A DNA stretch of 23,254 nt from the NCBI GenBank assembly GCA_017432405.1, contig JAFRJF010000049.1, positions 1-23,254 on the forward strand, given 5' to 3'. The stretch's first letter is position 1; each line of letters opens with the position of its first letter. Below, piece by piece: positions 1 to 7,017 of this stretch. The translations under genes were made by a program, and so were the position numbers. The notes beneath the pieces were generated by a model, which was given only the letters and a program-made list of their open reading frames with translations, was not told the DNA's origin and did no database searches. The stretch is from Clostridia bacterium (GTDB lineage Bacteria > Bacillota_A > Clostridia > Christensenellales > Aristaeellaceae).

Positions 1-35
1 CCTGCGGTAACGATGGTTTGCGCGCTTCCTCCCAA

Positions 36-135
36 GAGAACGACCTCATCCGTCTTTCGGCAAAAACGCAAGCGTTTTCACCGAAATCCACCTTCCCCTG
101 AACCGGCAGCTTCGCTGCCTGGGGAAGGCTTTGGG
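36..135 (+). repeat. Modular intergenic repeat, copy A
   Basis: This stretch shares three blocks, in the opposite orientation, with 17439-17583. The first is GAGAACGACCTCATCCGTC (36-54), identical to the reverse complement of 17565-17583. The second is CCACCT running into CCCCTGAAC (88-103). The third is CTGGGGAAGGCTTTGGG (119-135), which differs by one base. Between the blocks lie hairpins whose sequence is not shared: 55-86 (TTTCGG and AAAACGC arms) and 91-128 (CCTTCCCC and GGCAGC arms). The repeat fills most of the gene-free first 181 bases; I see no supported gene or promoter there. It may also serve as a terminator for a gene lying left of the window. Confidence 0.7.
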
Positions 136-181
136 AGGCCGCATCAGCGCGACAAATCAGTAGTTACCAAAGGAGGTACCC

Positions 182-574
182 ATGAAAAAGACACAGATTC
201 CGGCCTTCGCCGTACTCCTCCTCTCCCTCCTCATCGCCGTGGGCAGCCAGACGTTTCTCGGCGCGTGCGTGCATGAGGACGGCAGCTTTGGGACTTGTCA
301 CTGGGCGGCGCGGGCGGTGCTGGCGCTGGGCGCGGTACAGGCGGTCATGGCGCTTATGGCGCTGGTGATGCCGCAACAGCGGCAGGGGCTGTATATGGGC
401 CTTCTGCCGGTTTCCGTCGCGGGGCTGCTGACCCCCGGCACGCTGATCGACATCTGCAAAATGAACACCATGCGCTGCCGCATGCTGATGCGCCCGGCGA
501 TGCTGGTGCTGTTCGCGCTGACGCTGGCCGTCGCGCTGGCCGGCTGCCTGGCGGTACGGGGGAATAAGGTATGA
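182..574 (+). CDS. DUF4418 family small membrane protein
   Basis: This 130-residue protein has about four hydrophobic segments (roughly residues 7-28, 42-63, 70-88 and 104-124) and should sit in the cytoplasmic membrane. It has the cysteine pattern I associate with DUF4418: Cys29, Cys39-His40 after the first segment, and Cys92 and Cys99 in a CKMxTMRC motif before the last. The start follows a strong AAAGGAGG site seven bases away. Its stop overlaps the start of the permease gene (ATGA), so the two are translationally coupled. The family has no function that I know of. The coupling with an ABC permease and ATPase suggests an accessory subunit, and the cysteines and histidine suggest metal or redox chemistry, but that is inference. 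Confidence 0.82.
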   Translation: MKKTQIPAFAVLLLSLLIAVGSQTFLGACVHEDGSFGTCHWAARAVLALGAVQAVMALMALVMPQQRQGLYMGLLPVSVAGLLTPGTLIDICKMNTMRCRMLMRPAMLVLFALTLAVALAGCLAVRGNKV

Positions 575-1773
575 AGCTGGGACAACTGCCCGTCAAAAAC
601 CTGATGCGAAGGCCGGGAAGGACCGCAGCGCTGGTGCTGCTGACGGCCTTTCTGGCCCTTTCCGTGTTCGGTGGCTCGGTGGTGGTGCGCTCCCTGCAGA
701 GCGGCCTGGAGAGCCTGGAGGCGCGCCTGGGGGCGGACATCATCGTGATGCCGGCCACCGCAGAGAGCAAGGTCAGCTTCAAGAACCTGCTGCTCCAGGG
801 CACCACCGGGGCCTTCTACATGGACGCCTCGGTGCTGGACAGGGTGCGGGAGGTGGAGGGCGTGGCCATTGCCGCGCCGCAGACCTTCCTGGCCTCGCTG
901 AAGGCCGACTGCTGCGCCGTGAAGGTGCAGGTCATCGGCATCGATCCGGCCACGGACTTCACCGTGAAGCCCTGGATCGATCAGAGCTACAGCCGGGCGC
1001 TGGGGGACATGGACGTGGCGGTGGGCTGCAACGTCACCGCCGACGTGGGGGAGGACCTGCGCATCTACGACCTGAACACCCACGTGGTGGCGAAGCTGGC
1101 CGAGACCGGCACGGGCCTGGACACCGCCGTCTATTGCAGCATGGACACCATGAAGCGGCTGCTGGCCGCCGCCGAGGAGAAGGGCGTCAGCCACAAGATC
1201 ACCAGCGACACCAGCGACCTGATCTCGGCGGTTTACGTGCGGGTGGCCGAAGGATATGACGTTGGGACGGTGAACAACGCGCTGAACGGCCACGTGCGCA
1301 AGGTGACCGCCGTGCGGGCGCGGAGCATGTTCACGGACGTCTCCGACAGCCTGACGGGCATCTCCCGCACGGTGACGCTGCTGATCGGCGCGGTGTGGGC
1401 GCTGGCCTTCGTCATACTTCTGATCGGCTTTGCCATGATGGTGAACGAGCGCCGGCGGGAATTCGCGGTGCTGCGCCTGCTGGGGGCCTCCCGCTGGGGG
1501 CTTGCCCGGCTGATGCTGGCGGAGTCGGCGCTGTGCAGCCTGGGGGGCGGTCTGCTGGGCGTGGGCGCCGCCGCCCTGGTCGTCTTTCCCTTCGCCACGC
1601 TGATCGAGACCCGTCTGGGCCTGCCCTACCTGACGCCGCCGGCGGGGGCGATACTGGCGCTGGCGGCGGGCACGCTGCTCATGACGCTGCTGATCGGGGC
1701 GCTGGCCAGCGCCTGGTCGGCCTGGCGGCTGAGCCGCACGGACGCGGGCATTACGCTGAGGGAGGGCGCCTGA
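571..1773 (+). CDS. ABC transporter permease, FtsX/MacB type
   Basis: This 400-residue permease has the FtsX-like layout: one N-terminal membrane helix (about 17-39), a large extracytoplasmic domain (about 40-265), then three helices (about 268-291, 320-343 and 357-382). The cytoplasmic stretch NERRREFAVLRLLGAS after the second helix is typical of the family and contacts the ATPase. The outer domain carries Cys114-Cys115 and Cys153, unusual for an exposed domain and matching the cysteine-rich partner encoded upstream. The start overlaps the upstream stop by four bases and no strong binding site precedes it, so it probably depends on coupling. The ATPase gene follows after one base. The substrate cannot be told from sequence; relatives export peptides, lipids or haem, or act mechanically on the envelope. 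Confidence 0.85.
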   Translation: MKLGQLPVKNLMRRPGRTAALVLLTAFLALSVFGGSVVVRSLQSGLESLEARLGADIIVMPATAESKVSFKNLLLQGTTGAFYMDASVLDRVREVEGVAIAAPQTFLASLKADCCAVKVQVIGIDPATDFTVKPWIDQSYSRALGDMDVAVGCNVTADVGEDLRIYDLNTHVVAKLAETGTGLDTAVYCSMDTMKRLLAAAEEKGVSHKITSDTSDLISAVYVRVAEGYDVGTVNNALNGHVRKVTAVRARSMFTDVSDSLTGISRTVTLLIGAVWALAFVILLIGFAMMVNERRREFAVLRLLGASRWGLARLMLAESALCSLGGGLLGVGAAALVVFPFATLIETRLGLPYLTPPAGAILALAAGTLLMTLLIGALASAWSAWRLSRTDAGITLREGA

Positions 1774-1774
1774 C

Positions 1775-2446
1775 ATGACATTGAAAGCGGAAAACCTGTC
1801 CAAGCGCTACATGCGCAAGACCGGCCAGGCCAATTATTTCTACGCGGTGCGCGGCGCGAGCCTCGAGCTGCGCCCCGGCGAGGTGACGGTGCTGATGGGC
1901 CGCTCCGGCTCCGGCAAGACCACGCTGCTGCACATGCTCTCGGGGCTGCTGACGCCCACCGAGGGCCGGGTGCTGCTGGGGGAAACGGACCTGTACGCCC
2001 TGGGCGACGGGGCGCTTTCGAAGCTGCGGAATGAAAGGATCGCCGTGGTGCCCCAGGGCCGCAGCGCCGTCGACAGCCTGACGGTGCTGGAAAACGTGCT
2101 GTTGCCGGGGATGATGTACACAAGCGGCGATATAAACGAGGCCCGGCGCTGGCTGGAGGCGCTGGACATCGCACATCTGGCCGACGCCCGGCCCGCGGAG
2201 CTCTCCGGCGGCGAGCTGCGGCGCATGGCCATCGCCCGGGCGCTGGCCCAGAGACCGGTGGCGCTGCTGGCCGACGAGCCCACCGGCGACCTGGACGACG
2301 CCAACACCGAACGGGTGCTGTCGGTGCTGAAGGAAGCCGCGACCGGTGGCGTGGCGGTGCTGATCGTCTCCCACGACAACGAGGCCGCGCGGTATGCCGA
2401 TGGGCTGTATCGGATGGACGGGGGCGTTGTCAGGGATAAATACTGA
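1775..2446 (+). CDS. ABC transporter ATP-binding protein (MacB/LolD-like)
   Basis: This 223-residue ATPase has every motif of a working ABC nucleotide-binding domain: Walker A GRSGSGKTT (42-50), Q-loop Gln94, signature LSGGE (143-147), Walker B ending in Asp167-Glu168 with a D-loop GDLD, and switch His200. Its size and motif spacing fit the LolD/MacB group that pairs with FtsX-like permeases. It starts one base after the permease stop, with a GGGAGG site inside the permease's last codons. It should power the permease at the inner face of the membrane. The stop codon lies inside the left arm of the palindrome at 2438-2474, so this is the end of the three-gene unit. Confidence 0.93.
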   Translation: MTLKAENLSKRYMRKTGQANYFYAVRGASLELRPGEVTVLMGRSGSGKTTLLHMLSGLLTPTEGRVLLGETDLYALGDGALSKLRNERIAVVPQGRSAVDSLTVLENVLLPGMMYTSGDINEARRWLEALDIAHLADARPAELSGGELRRMAIARALAQRPVALLADEPTGDLDDANTERVLSVLKEAATGGVAVLIVSHDNEAARYADGLYRMDGGVVRDKY

Positions 2447-2474
2447 TTTGTCGCGCTGCGACAAATCAGTATTT
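2438..2474 (+). terminator. Perfect palindrome over the stop codon of the ABC unit
   Basis: Arms of 17 bases (2438-2454 and 2458-2474) are perfectly complementary around a GCT loop. The TGA of the ATPase gene lies inside the left arm. No U-tract follows (GTCCC), so this is not a textbook intrinsic terminator; it may be a U-less terminator or a 3'-end stabiliser. The first 14 bases of the right arm (GCGACAAATCAGTA, 2458-2471) also occur at 149-162 just before the first gene of the unit. Confidence 0.7.
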
Positions 2475-2495
2475 GTCCCTTCCCCAAAAACAACC

Positions 2496-2523
2496 GCGGA
2501 GCAGATCGTAAGATCTGCTCCGC
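2496..2523 (-). terminator. Rho-independent terminator of the secreted-protein gene
   Basis: A perfect 12-bp stem (GCGGAGCAGATC and its complement) with a four-base loop lies 23 bases past the stop of the minus-strand gene. Read on the minus strand it is followed by GGTTGTTTTT, a fair U-tract. This is the canonical form, unlike the nearby U-less palindrome at 2438-2474. Confidence 0.8.
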
Positions 2524-2546
2524 ATTCGTTACTTGCCTCGCTGCAA

Positions 2547-3953
2547 TCAGGCCGCGGGCTCGGTGGCTGCGTCAGCGTCGCCGCCCATCAGCTGACCCAC
2601 GATGGCGCCGATCTCGGGAACGGCGCTGTAGGCGGTCATCAGGATGGAGATCGCGCCGCTGGACAGGTCGTTCATCAGGCCGCCGAGGACGTCGCCGGCC
2701 TTGTCGCCGGTCAGGTCGGCCAGGCTGATCTTGGTGGCGCTGTCGGAAACGCCCAGGGTAAGCGCGCCGTTCATGACGATGGAGCCACGATCGGTGACGA
2801 TGGGCTTCTCGGTATCGTTCAGATACAGATAGGCGTCGTACTCGATGCTGTCATCGTTGGAGCTGGTAACGGCGGCACAGCCGAAGTACAGCTCGCCCGC
2901 ATAGACGTCCATGCGGCTGTTGGTGCCAAACATATCCTGCGGGTCGCGATCCGAGACGAAGGCAACCTGAATGGTGTCGCCGTTGCTGATGAAATCAGCG
3001 TCGATCTTCACGTTGTTGCCGTCGACCTTCGTGTAGACCGTGGTGGCCGCGGTGGTCTCGCCCACGGGCACGACGTAGACAGCCACCAGGGTCGGGCCGC
3101 TCTGGTTGCCGTTGTCGTCGAGGGTCATGTAGGTCTCAACCTTGACGACAGGCAGGGTTGCGGGGTCGATCTCGTCGAGCTCGCTGGTGTCTTCGATGTT
3201 CACGTTCACACCGGACAGGGCCAGCTGAAGCAGGGCGGTCTGCACGGTCTCGTCGTTCTCCAGGTTGGAGATGAACTCCTTGGTGGCGTCCAGGATCACG
3301 GGCAGGGAGATGTCCATGGGAATCCTGGTGTTGTAGGTGGCGCCGTCCTGCTCGAATTCACCCTGTTCGGGGGTGCCGGGGATGATGGCATCGGTGGTGA
3401 TGGTCTGCATATAATCGTTGAAATACTCCGTTACGACCTGCGAAAGGCTGGCCATGTCCAGATATTGAGTGGGGTCCTCTTCAGCCGCCTTCTCGGCATC
3501 CTCCGCAGCCTGCTGAAGCGCGCCCGCGATCATATCGCCGAGCTCTTCGAAGGAAAGGTTGAGGGCGTAGTTGGGGATCAGGTTGCTGCCGAAGGTCATG
3601 CCCTTGTCGTTGGCCAGGCCCACCAGGTTCAGAAGGGAGTTGCCCTTCATCAGAACCTCGGCCTGGAAGCCTTCGTTCGCGACGACGACCTTCTCACCGG
3701 TCTGGTCGACGACTGCCGCGAGGGTGTCGATGATGGTGATGATGGATTCGTCCATGCCCATCTTGCCCAACACGTCCTTCAGCGTGTCGCGGTCCACATC
3801 GTATTCGGATTCGATGGTCAGGCCAGGAAAGGGCTGGGCGTCAGCCGTATCCGCCGCCGGGGCCGTATCCGCCGCCTGGGTGGTCTCGGCCATGGCCAGC
3901 GTGCAGGAGAGCGCCAGCACCAGGGCCAGCAGCACTGCGAGCAGTTTCTTCAT
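2547..3953 (-). CDS. Secreted protein of unknown function
   Basis: This 468-residue protein begins with a clear Sec signal peptide: MKK, a leucine/alanine-rich core, then AMA before Glu23 as a type I cleavage site. Cys17 is not in a good lipobox, since position -3 is Ala, so a lipoprotein is less likely. The mature part is acidic. It has an Ala/Asp/Thr-rich linker (about 23-41), a helical stretch rich in Glu and Ala (about 145-165), and an alternating Asp/Asn/Thr pattern in the second half that suggests beta strands. I recognise no domain or catalytic motif. The start follows TAAGGAGG by nine bases and has its own promoter, divergent from polyphosphate kinase. It is a single-gene unit with its own terminator. 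It could be a surface or wall-associated protein, but I assign no function. Confidence 0.85.
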   Translation of the reverse strand: MKKLLAVLLALVLALSCTLAMAETTQAADTAPAADTADAQPFPGLTIESEYDVDRDTLKDVLGKMGMDESIITIIDTLAAVVDQTGEKVVVANEGFQAEVLMKGNSLLNLVGLANDKGMTFGSNLIPNYALNLSFEELGDMIAGALQQAAEDAEKAAEEDPTQYLDMASLSQVVTEYFNDYMQTITTDAIIPGTPEQGEFEQDGATYNTRIPMDISLPVILDATKEFISNLENDETVQTALLQLALSGVNVNIEDTSELDEIDPATLPVVKVETYMTLDDNGNQSGPTLVAVYVVPVGETTAATTVYTKVDGNNVKIDADFISNGDTIQVAFVSDRDPQDMFGTNSRMDVYAGELYFGCAAVTSSNDDSIEYDAYLYLNDTEKPIVTDRGSIVMNGALTLGVSDSATKISLADLTGDKAGDVLGGLMNDLSSGAISILMTAYSAVPEIGAIVGQLMGGDADAATEPAA

Positions 3954-4000
3954 GTGTTGTTACCTCCTTATATTCAGTTGAGCAGTATTCAACCAAATAA

Positions 4001-4029
4001 ATTATAGCATACAAAGCGTGGACTGACAA
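4001..4029 (-). promoter_or_regulatory. Sigma-A promoter for the secreted-protein gene
   Basis: On the minus strand TTGTCA (4024-4029) and TATAAT (4001-4006) are separated by 17 bases. This is one mismatch from consensus. The -10 lies about 47 bases before the start codon. Confidence 0.8.
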
Positions 4030-4106
4030 GGCATTTTTGAAATAAGGCGGCATTGTGGCGAACTTCGGAAAAAAAGCGACAATCCCGTCGCAGCCGTCCG
4101 GAAACA

Positions 4107-4135
4107 TTGGCAGGCGGCGGAAAATCTGCTATAAT
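4107..4135 (+). promoter_or_regulatory. Sigma-A promoter for ppk
   Basis: TTGGCA (4107-4112), a 17-base spacer and TATAAT (4130-4135) face ppk. The predicted leader is about 78 bases. With the minus-strand promoter at 4001-4029 this forms a divergent promoter region about 80 bases apart. Confidence 0.8.
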
Positions 4136-4180
4136 ATAAAAGACAAAATAGGGCATTGCGCCCTGCGACATACAGCGATT

Positions 4181-4203
4181 CCGACTGCGCGACGCGCAAT
4201 CGG
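4181..4203 (+). other. Hairpin in the ppk leader next to the ribosome binding site
   Basis: CCGA and TGCGC pair with GCGCA and TCGG around a GAC loop, with one C/A mismatch. The stem ends three bases before the AGGAGG site (4207-4212). A second short stem (AGGGC/GCCCT, about 4149-4163) lies upstream in the same leader. These could modulate ppk translation, but no known riboswitch pattern is recognised. Confidence 0.4.
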
Positions 4204-4220
4204 CAGAGGAGGCTTTACAG

Positions 4221-6467
4221 GTGGAAAACATGCCCGTCGTCAAGCAGAGGGATCTGAGCTTCACCCAGAACCGGGAGCTGAGCTGGCTGAAATTCAACGA
4301 GCGGGTGCTGGCCCAGGCCATGGACCCGGGCCTGCCGCTGATGGAGCGCCTGCGCTTTGTCTCGATCTTCACCAGCAACCTGGACGAGTTCTTCATGGTG
4401 CGCGTGGGCAGCCTTATCGACATGGACATGCTGGCCCCCGAGGAGAAGGAAAACAAGTCCGGCATGACGCCGAAGCAGCAGGTCAGCGCCATCTGCACCG
4501 CAGTGGTGCCGCTGATCCAGCGCCGGGACGACATCTACCGCACGCTGATGAACGAGCTGGACAACGCCGGGGTGACCGAGGCGAGCTACGACACGCTGAC
4601 CGCCGCCCAGAAGGTCTATGTGCAGGACTATTATAAGGAAAACATCCGGCCTCTGCTCTCGCCCCAGGTGATCGACCGAAGCCATCCCTTTCCCCACCTG
4701 AAGAACAAGGCGCTTTACGCCGCGGCGTTGCTGACCCTCAGCGGAAAGACCCAGGGCAAGCAGGCCGGCGGCAAGCAGGTCGCTGTCGGCAAGCAGACGG
4801 GCGGCAAGCAGGCGACCGCAGGCAAGCATGAGTCCGCCGGCAAGCAGAGCGCGGTGCTGGGCATCGTGGACGTGCCGCCGTCGCTGCCCCGGGTGATCAT
4901 GCTGCCGGGGGGCGGCGTGCGCTACATCCGCACGGAGACCGTGATCGCGGCCCACATGAAGAAGATCTTCAAGATCTACGACGTGGGCGAGCAGGCGGTG
5001 ATCTCCATCACCCGAAACGCCGACATCAGCCTCAGCGAGGAGCACTACGACGACGAAAACCCGGATTTCCTGAACTACATGCGTTCCCTGCTGAAGAAGC
5101 GGGACCGGCTGGCCCCGGTGCGCCTGGAGCTGGAGGGCAAGGCGCCCCGGCTGGCCAAGCGCCTGTGCGAGTTTTTGAAGCTGGACGCCGAGCGGGTTTT
5201 CAGCTGCGAATGCCCGCTGGTGATCGACTATGTGGATCACATCGAAAGGACGCCCAAGGCGCTGTTCAACGCGCCCCACGCGCCGGTGTACCCGGACTAC
5301 CTGAATGCCGACCAGAGCGTGTGGGAGCAGATCGTGCAGCGGGACGTGTTGCTGTTCTACCCCTACCAGAGCATGCAGCCCTTCCTGGACCTGCTGCGCC
5401 AGAGCGCCAGGGACCCCAACGTGGTCTCCATCAAGATCACCATCTACCGCCTGGCCCGCAATTCCGCCATCGCCAAGGCGCTGTGCGCCGCCGCCGAGAA
5501 CGGCAAGGAGGTGACGGTGCTGATGGAGCTGCGCGCCCGCTTCGACGAGCAGAATAACATCGACTGGTCCATGGAGCTGGAGGAGGCCGGCTGCCGGATC
5601 ATCTACGGCCCGGAAAACCTGAAGTGCCACGCCAAGCTGTGCCTGATCACCCGGCGGGAGCGGGGCGGCCTGGGCTACATCGCTCAGATCGGCACGGGCA
5701 ACTACAACGAAAAGACCAGCACGCTGTACACCGACTTCTGCATGATGACCGCCGATCCCGTCATCACCCGGGACGCGGTGAACTTCTTCGAGAACATGCT
5801 CATCGGCAACAGCGCCGGGGAATATGAAAAGCTGCTGGTGGCCCCCTTCGCCATGAAGAACCGCATCATGGAGATGATCGACGAGCAGATCGCCCGGGGC
5901 AGCGCGGGCCGCATCCGGGTGAAGGCCAACTCCGTCACCGACCGGGAGCTGATCGACAAGCTCAGCGAGGCCAGCTGCGCCGGGGTCAGGGTGGACCTGG
6001 TCATCCGGGGCATCTGCTGCCTGACGCCCGGCGTGCCCGGCAAGACCGAGAACATCACCGTCACCTCGGTGGTGGGCCGGTTCCTGGAGCACAGCCGCAT
6101 CTATGCCTTCGGCGAGGGGCCGGAGATGAAGCTGTACCTGTCCTCCGCCGACTTCATGACCCGCAACCAGGACCGCCGCGTGGAGGTGGGCGGCCCCGTG
6201 CGCTCGCCGGAGCTGAAGCAGTTCCTGGAGGAGTACCTGGGGCTGCTGCTCGCCGACAACACCCGGGCCTGGCGGCAGGACGCCGAGGGCATCTACACCC
6301 GGCTTCACCCCGACGGTGCCGAGCCCATCGACGTGCAGGCCTGGTACCTGAGCCACCCGATCGAATTCGAGAAGTCGGTGCAACGCAGGGAGAAGCTGAA
6401 GGACCGCGTGCGGCGGGCCGTGGAAACGGTCAACCGCAGAATTGGAAATCGGAAAGGAAGTGCCTGA
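4221..6467 (+). CDS. ppk: Polyphosphate kinase 1 with a repeat insertion
   Basis: This 748-residue enzyme reversibly makes inorganic polyphosphate from ATP. The N-terminal domain opens with the family's FTQNRELSWLKFNERVL, followed by SNLDEFFMVRVG. The catalytic half has IKITIYRLARNSAIAKAL, the autophosphorylated histidine in NLKCHAKL (His470) and the second active-site histidine in FLEHSRIY (His624), plus the GTGNYNEKTSTLYTD motif. The GTG start is chosen because GAGGAGG lies eight bases before it; an ATG at 4230 would be too far. Odd feature: residues about 175-211 form a Gly-Lys-Gln repeat insertion between LKNKALYAAALLTL and AVLGIVDVPPSLPRV, a place where relatives I know have only a short turn. 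It leads a unit with a DUF308 protein (one-base gap) and DUF4317. Confidence 0.96.
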   Translation: MENMPVVKQRDLSFTQNRELSWLKFNERVLAQAMDPGLPLMERLRFVSIFTSNLDEFFMVRVGSLIDMDMLAPEEKENKSGMTPKQQVSAICTAVVPLIQRRDDIYRTLMNELDNAGVTEASYDTLTAAQKVYVQDYYKENIRPLLSPQVIDRSHPFPHLKNKALYAAALLTLSGKTQGKQAGGKQVAVGKQTGGKQATAGKHESAGKQSAVLGIVDVPPSLPRVIMLPGGGVRYIRTETVIAAHMKKIFKIYDVGEQAVISITRNADISLSEEHYDDENPDFLNYMRSLLKKRDRLAPVRLELEGKAPRLAKRLCEFLKLDAERVFSCECPLVIDYVDHIERTPKALFNAPHAPVYPDYLNADQSVWEQIVQRDVLLFYPYQSMQPFLDLLRQSARDPNVVSIKITIYRLARNSAIAKALCAAAENGKEVTVLMELRARFDEQNNIDWSMELEEAGCRIIYGPENLKCHAKLCLITRRERGGLGYIAQIGTGNYNEKTSTLYTDFCMMTADPVITRDAVNFFENMLIGNSAGEYEKLLVAPFAMKNRIMEMIDEQIARGSAGRIRVKANSVTDRELIDKLSEASCAGVRVDLVIRGICCLTPGVPGKTENITVTSVVGRFLEHSRIYAFGEGPEMKLYLSSADFMTRNQDRRVEVGGPVRSPELKQFLEEYLGLLLADNTRAWRQDAEGIYTRLHPDGAEPIDVQAWYLSHPIEFEKSVQRREKLKDRVRRAVETVNRRIGNRKGSA
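4755..4850 (+). repeat. In-frame tandem GGCAAGCAG repeat inside ppk
   Basis: Six copies of GGCAAGCA(G/T) start at 4755, 4770, 4788, 4803, 4821 and 4839, spaced 15, 18, 15, 18 and 18 bases. All are in frame and encode Gly-Lys-Gln or Gly-Lys-His separated by two or three small residues. The spacing in multiples of three keeps the enzyme open. Confidence 0.9.
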
Positions 6468-6468
6468 T

Positions 6469-7014
6469 GTGAACATGAAGCGACGTTTTGAACGATTCAG
6501 CCGGAACAACGTGCTGCTCTCGGTGCTGATGGTGGTGCTGGGGCTGCTGTTGATCCTCTGGCCCGGAAAGACGCTGGAGTGGGCCGCGAAGATACTGGGC
6601 ATCGCGTTCCTGCTGGGCGCGGTGATCAGCTGCTTCAGCTGGTTCAGAGACCGCCATATCCACGGCGGCGACTATACCACGCTGGCCATCGGCATACTGT
6701 CCCTCATAGCGGGCATCGTGGTCTTCGCCGCGCCACACAGCGTGATCACGCTGCTGCCCAGGATCGTCGGCGTGGCCATCGCCGTCAACGGCGTTTTGAA
6801 CCTGGCCCAGGCGCTGGAGCTGCGCAAGATGGGCGGCGGAAGCTGGCTCGGCCCGGTGGTGCTGGCGGCGCTGACCGTCGTGGCGGGCCTGTTCCTGGTG
6901 TTCTTCTCCTTTGGCGCCATGAAGGCTGCGGTGATGGTGATCGGCGGCGTGATCGTCTACAACGGCGTGTCAAACCTGCTGATCGAATCCAAATACAGAA
7001 AAGCTGGAAGGTAA
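6469..7014 (+). CDS. DUF308 (HdeD-like) membrane protein
   Basis: This protein of about 181 residues has around six hydrophobic helices in pairs, with the repeated pattern seen in HdeD/DUF308 proteins (LLLILWPGKTLEWAAKILG near the start and a matching IVVFAAPHSVITLLPRIVG later). It ends in a short basic tail. The GTG at 6469 is chosen because AAGGAAG lies about eight bases upstream; an in-frame ATG at 6475 is the alternative and changes only two residues. It begins one base after the ppk stop, and the next gene follows its own stop by three bases, so the three are one transcript. The function is unknown; E. coli HdeD is linked to acid resistance. Confidence 0.82.
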   Translation: MNMKRRFERFSRNNVLLSVLMVVLGLLLILWPGKTLEWAAKILGIAFLLGAVISCFSWFRDRHIHGGDYTTLAIGILSLIAGIVVFAAPHSVITLLPRIVGVAIAVNGVLNLAQALELRKMGGGSWLGPVVLAALTVVAGLFLVFFSFGAMKAAVMVIGGVIVYNGVSNLLIESKYRKAGR

Positions 7015-7017
7015 ATT

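Noticed and set aside
13..276. Possible 87-codon gene at the left end
   Set aside because: It runs through the hairpins of repeat copy A and into the DUF4418 gene in another frame; no binding site.
298..1803. Minus-strand frame of 501 codons opposite the ABC permease
   Set aside because: Shadow of the permease frame; no recognisable motif and no binding site.
3950..4000. Lipoprotein signal on the secreted protein
   Set aside because: Cys17 has Ala at -3 and Leu at -2, a poor lipobox, while AMA before Glu23 is a good type I cleavage site.
4755..4850. CRISPR-like array
   Set aside because: Units are only 9 bases long and spaced 15-18 bases in frame inside a coding gene; this is a protein-coding tandem repeat.
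4215..6602. Minus-strand open frame of 795 codons opposite ppk
   Set aside because: It is a GC-driven shadow of ppk: the translation is His/Gln/Leu/Val-rich with no motif, and ppk on the other strand is certain.
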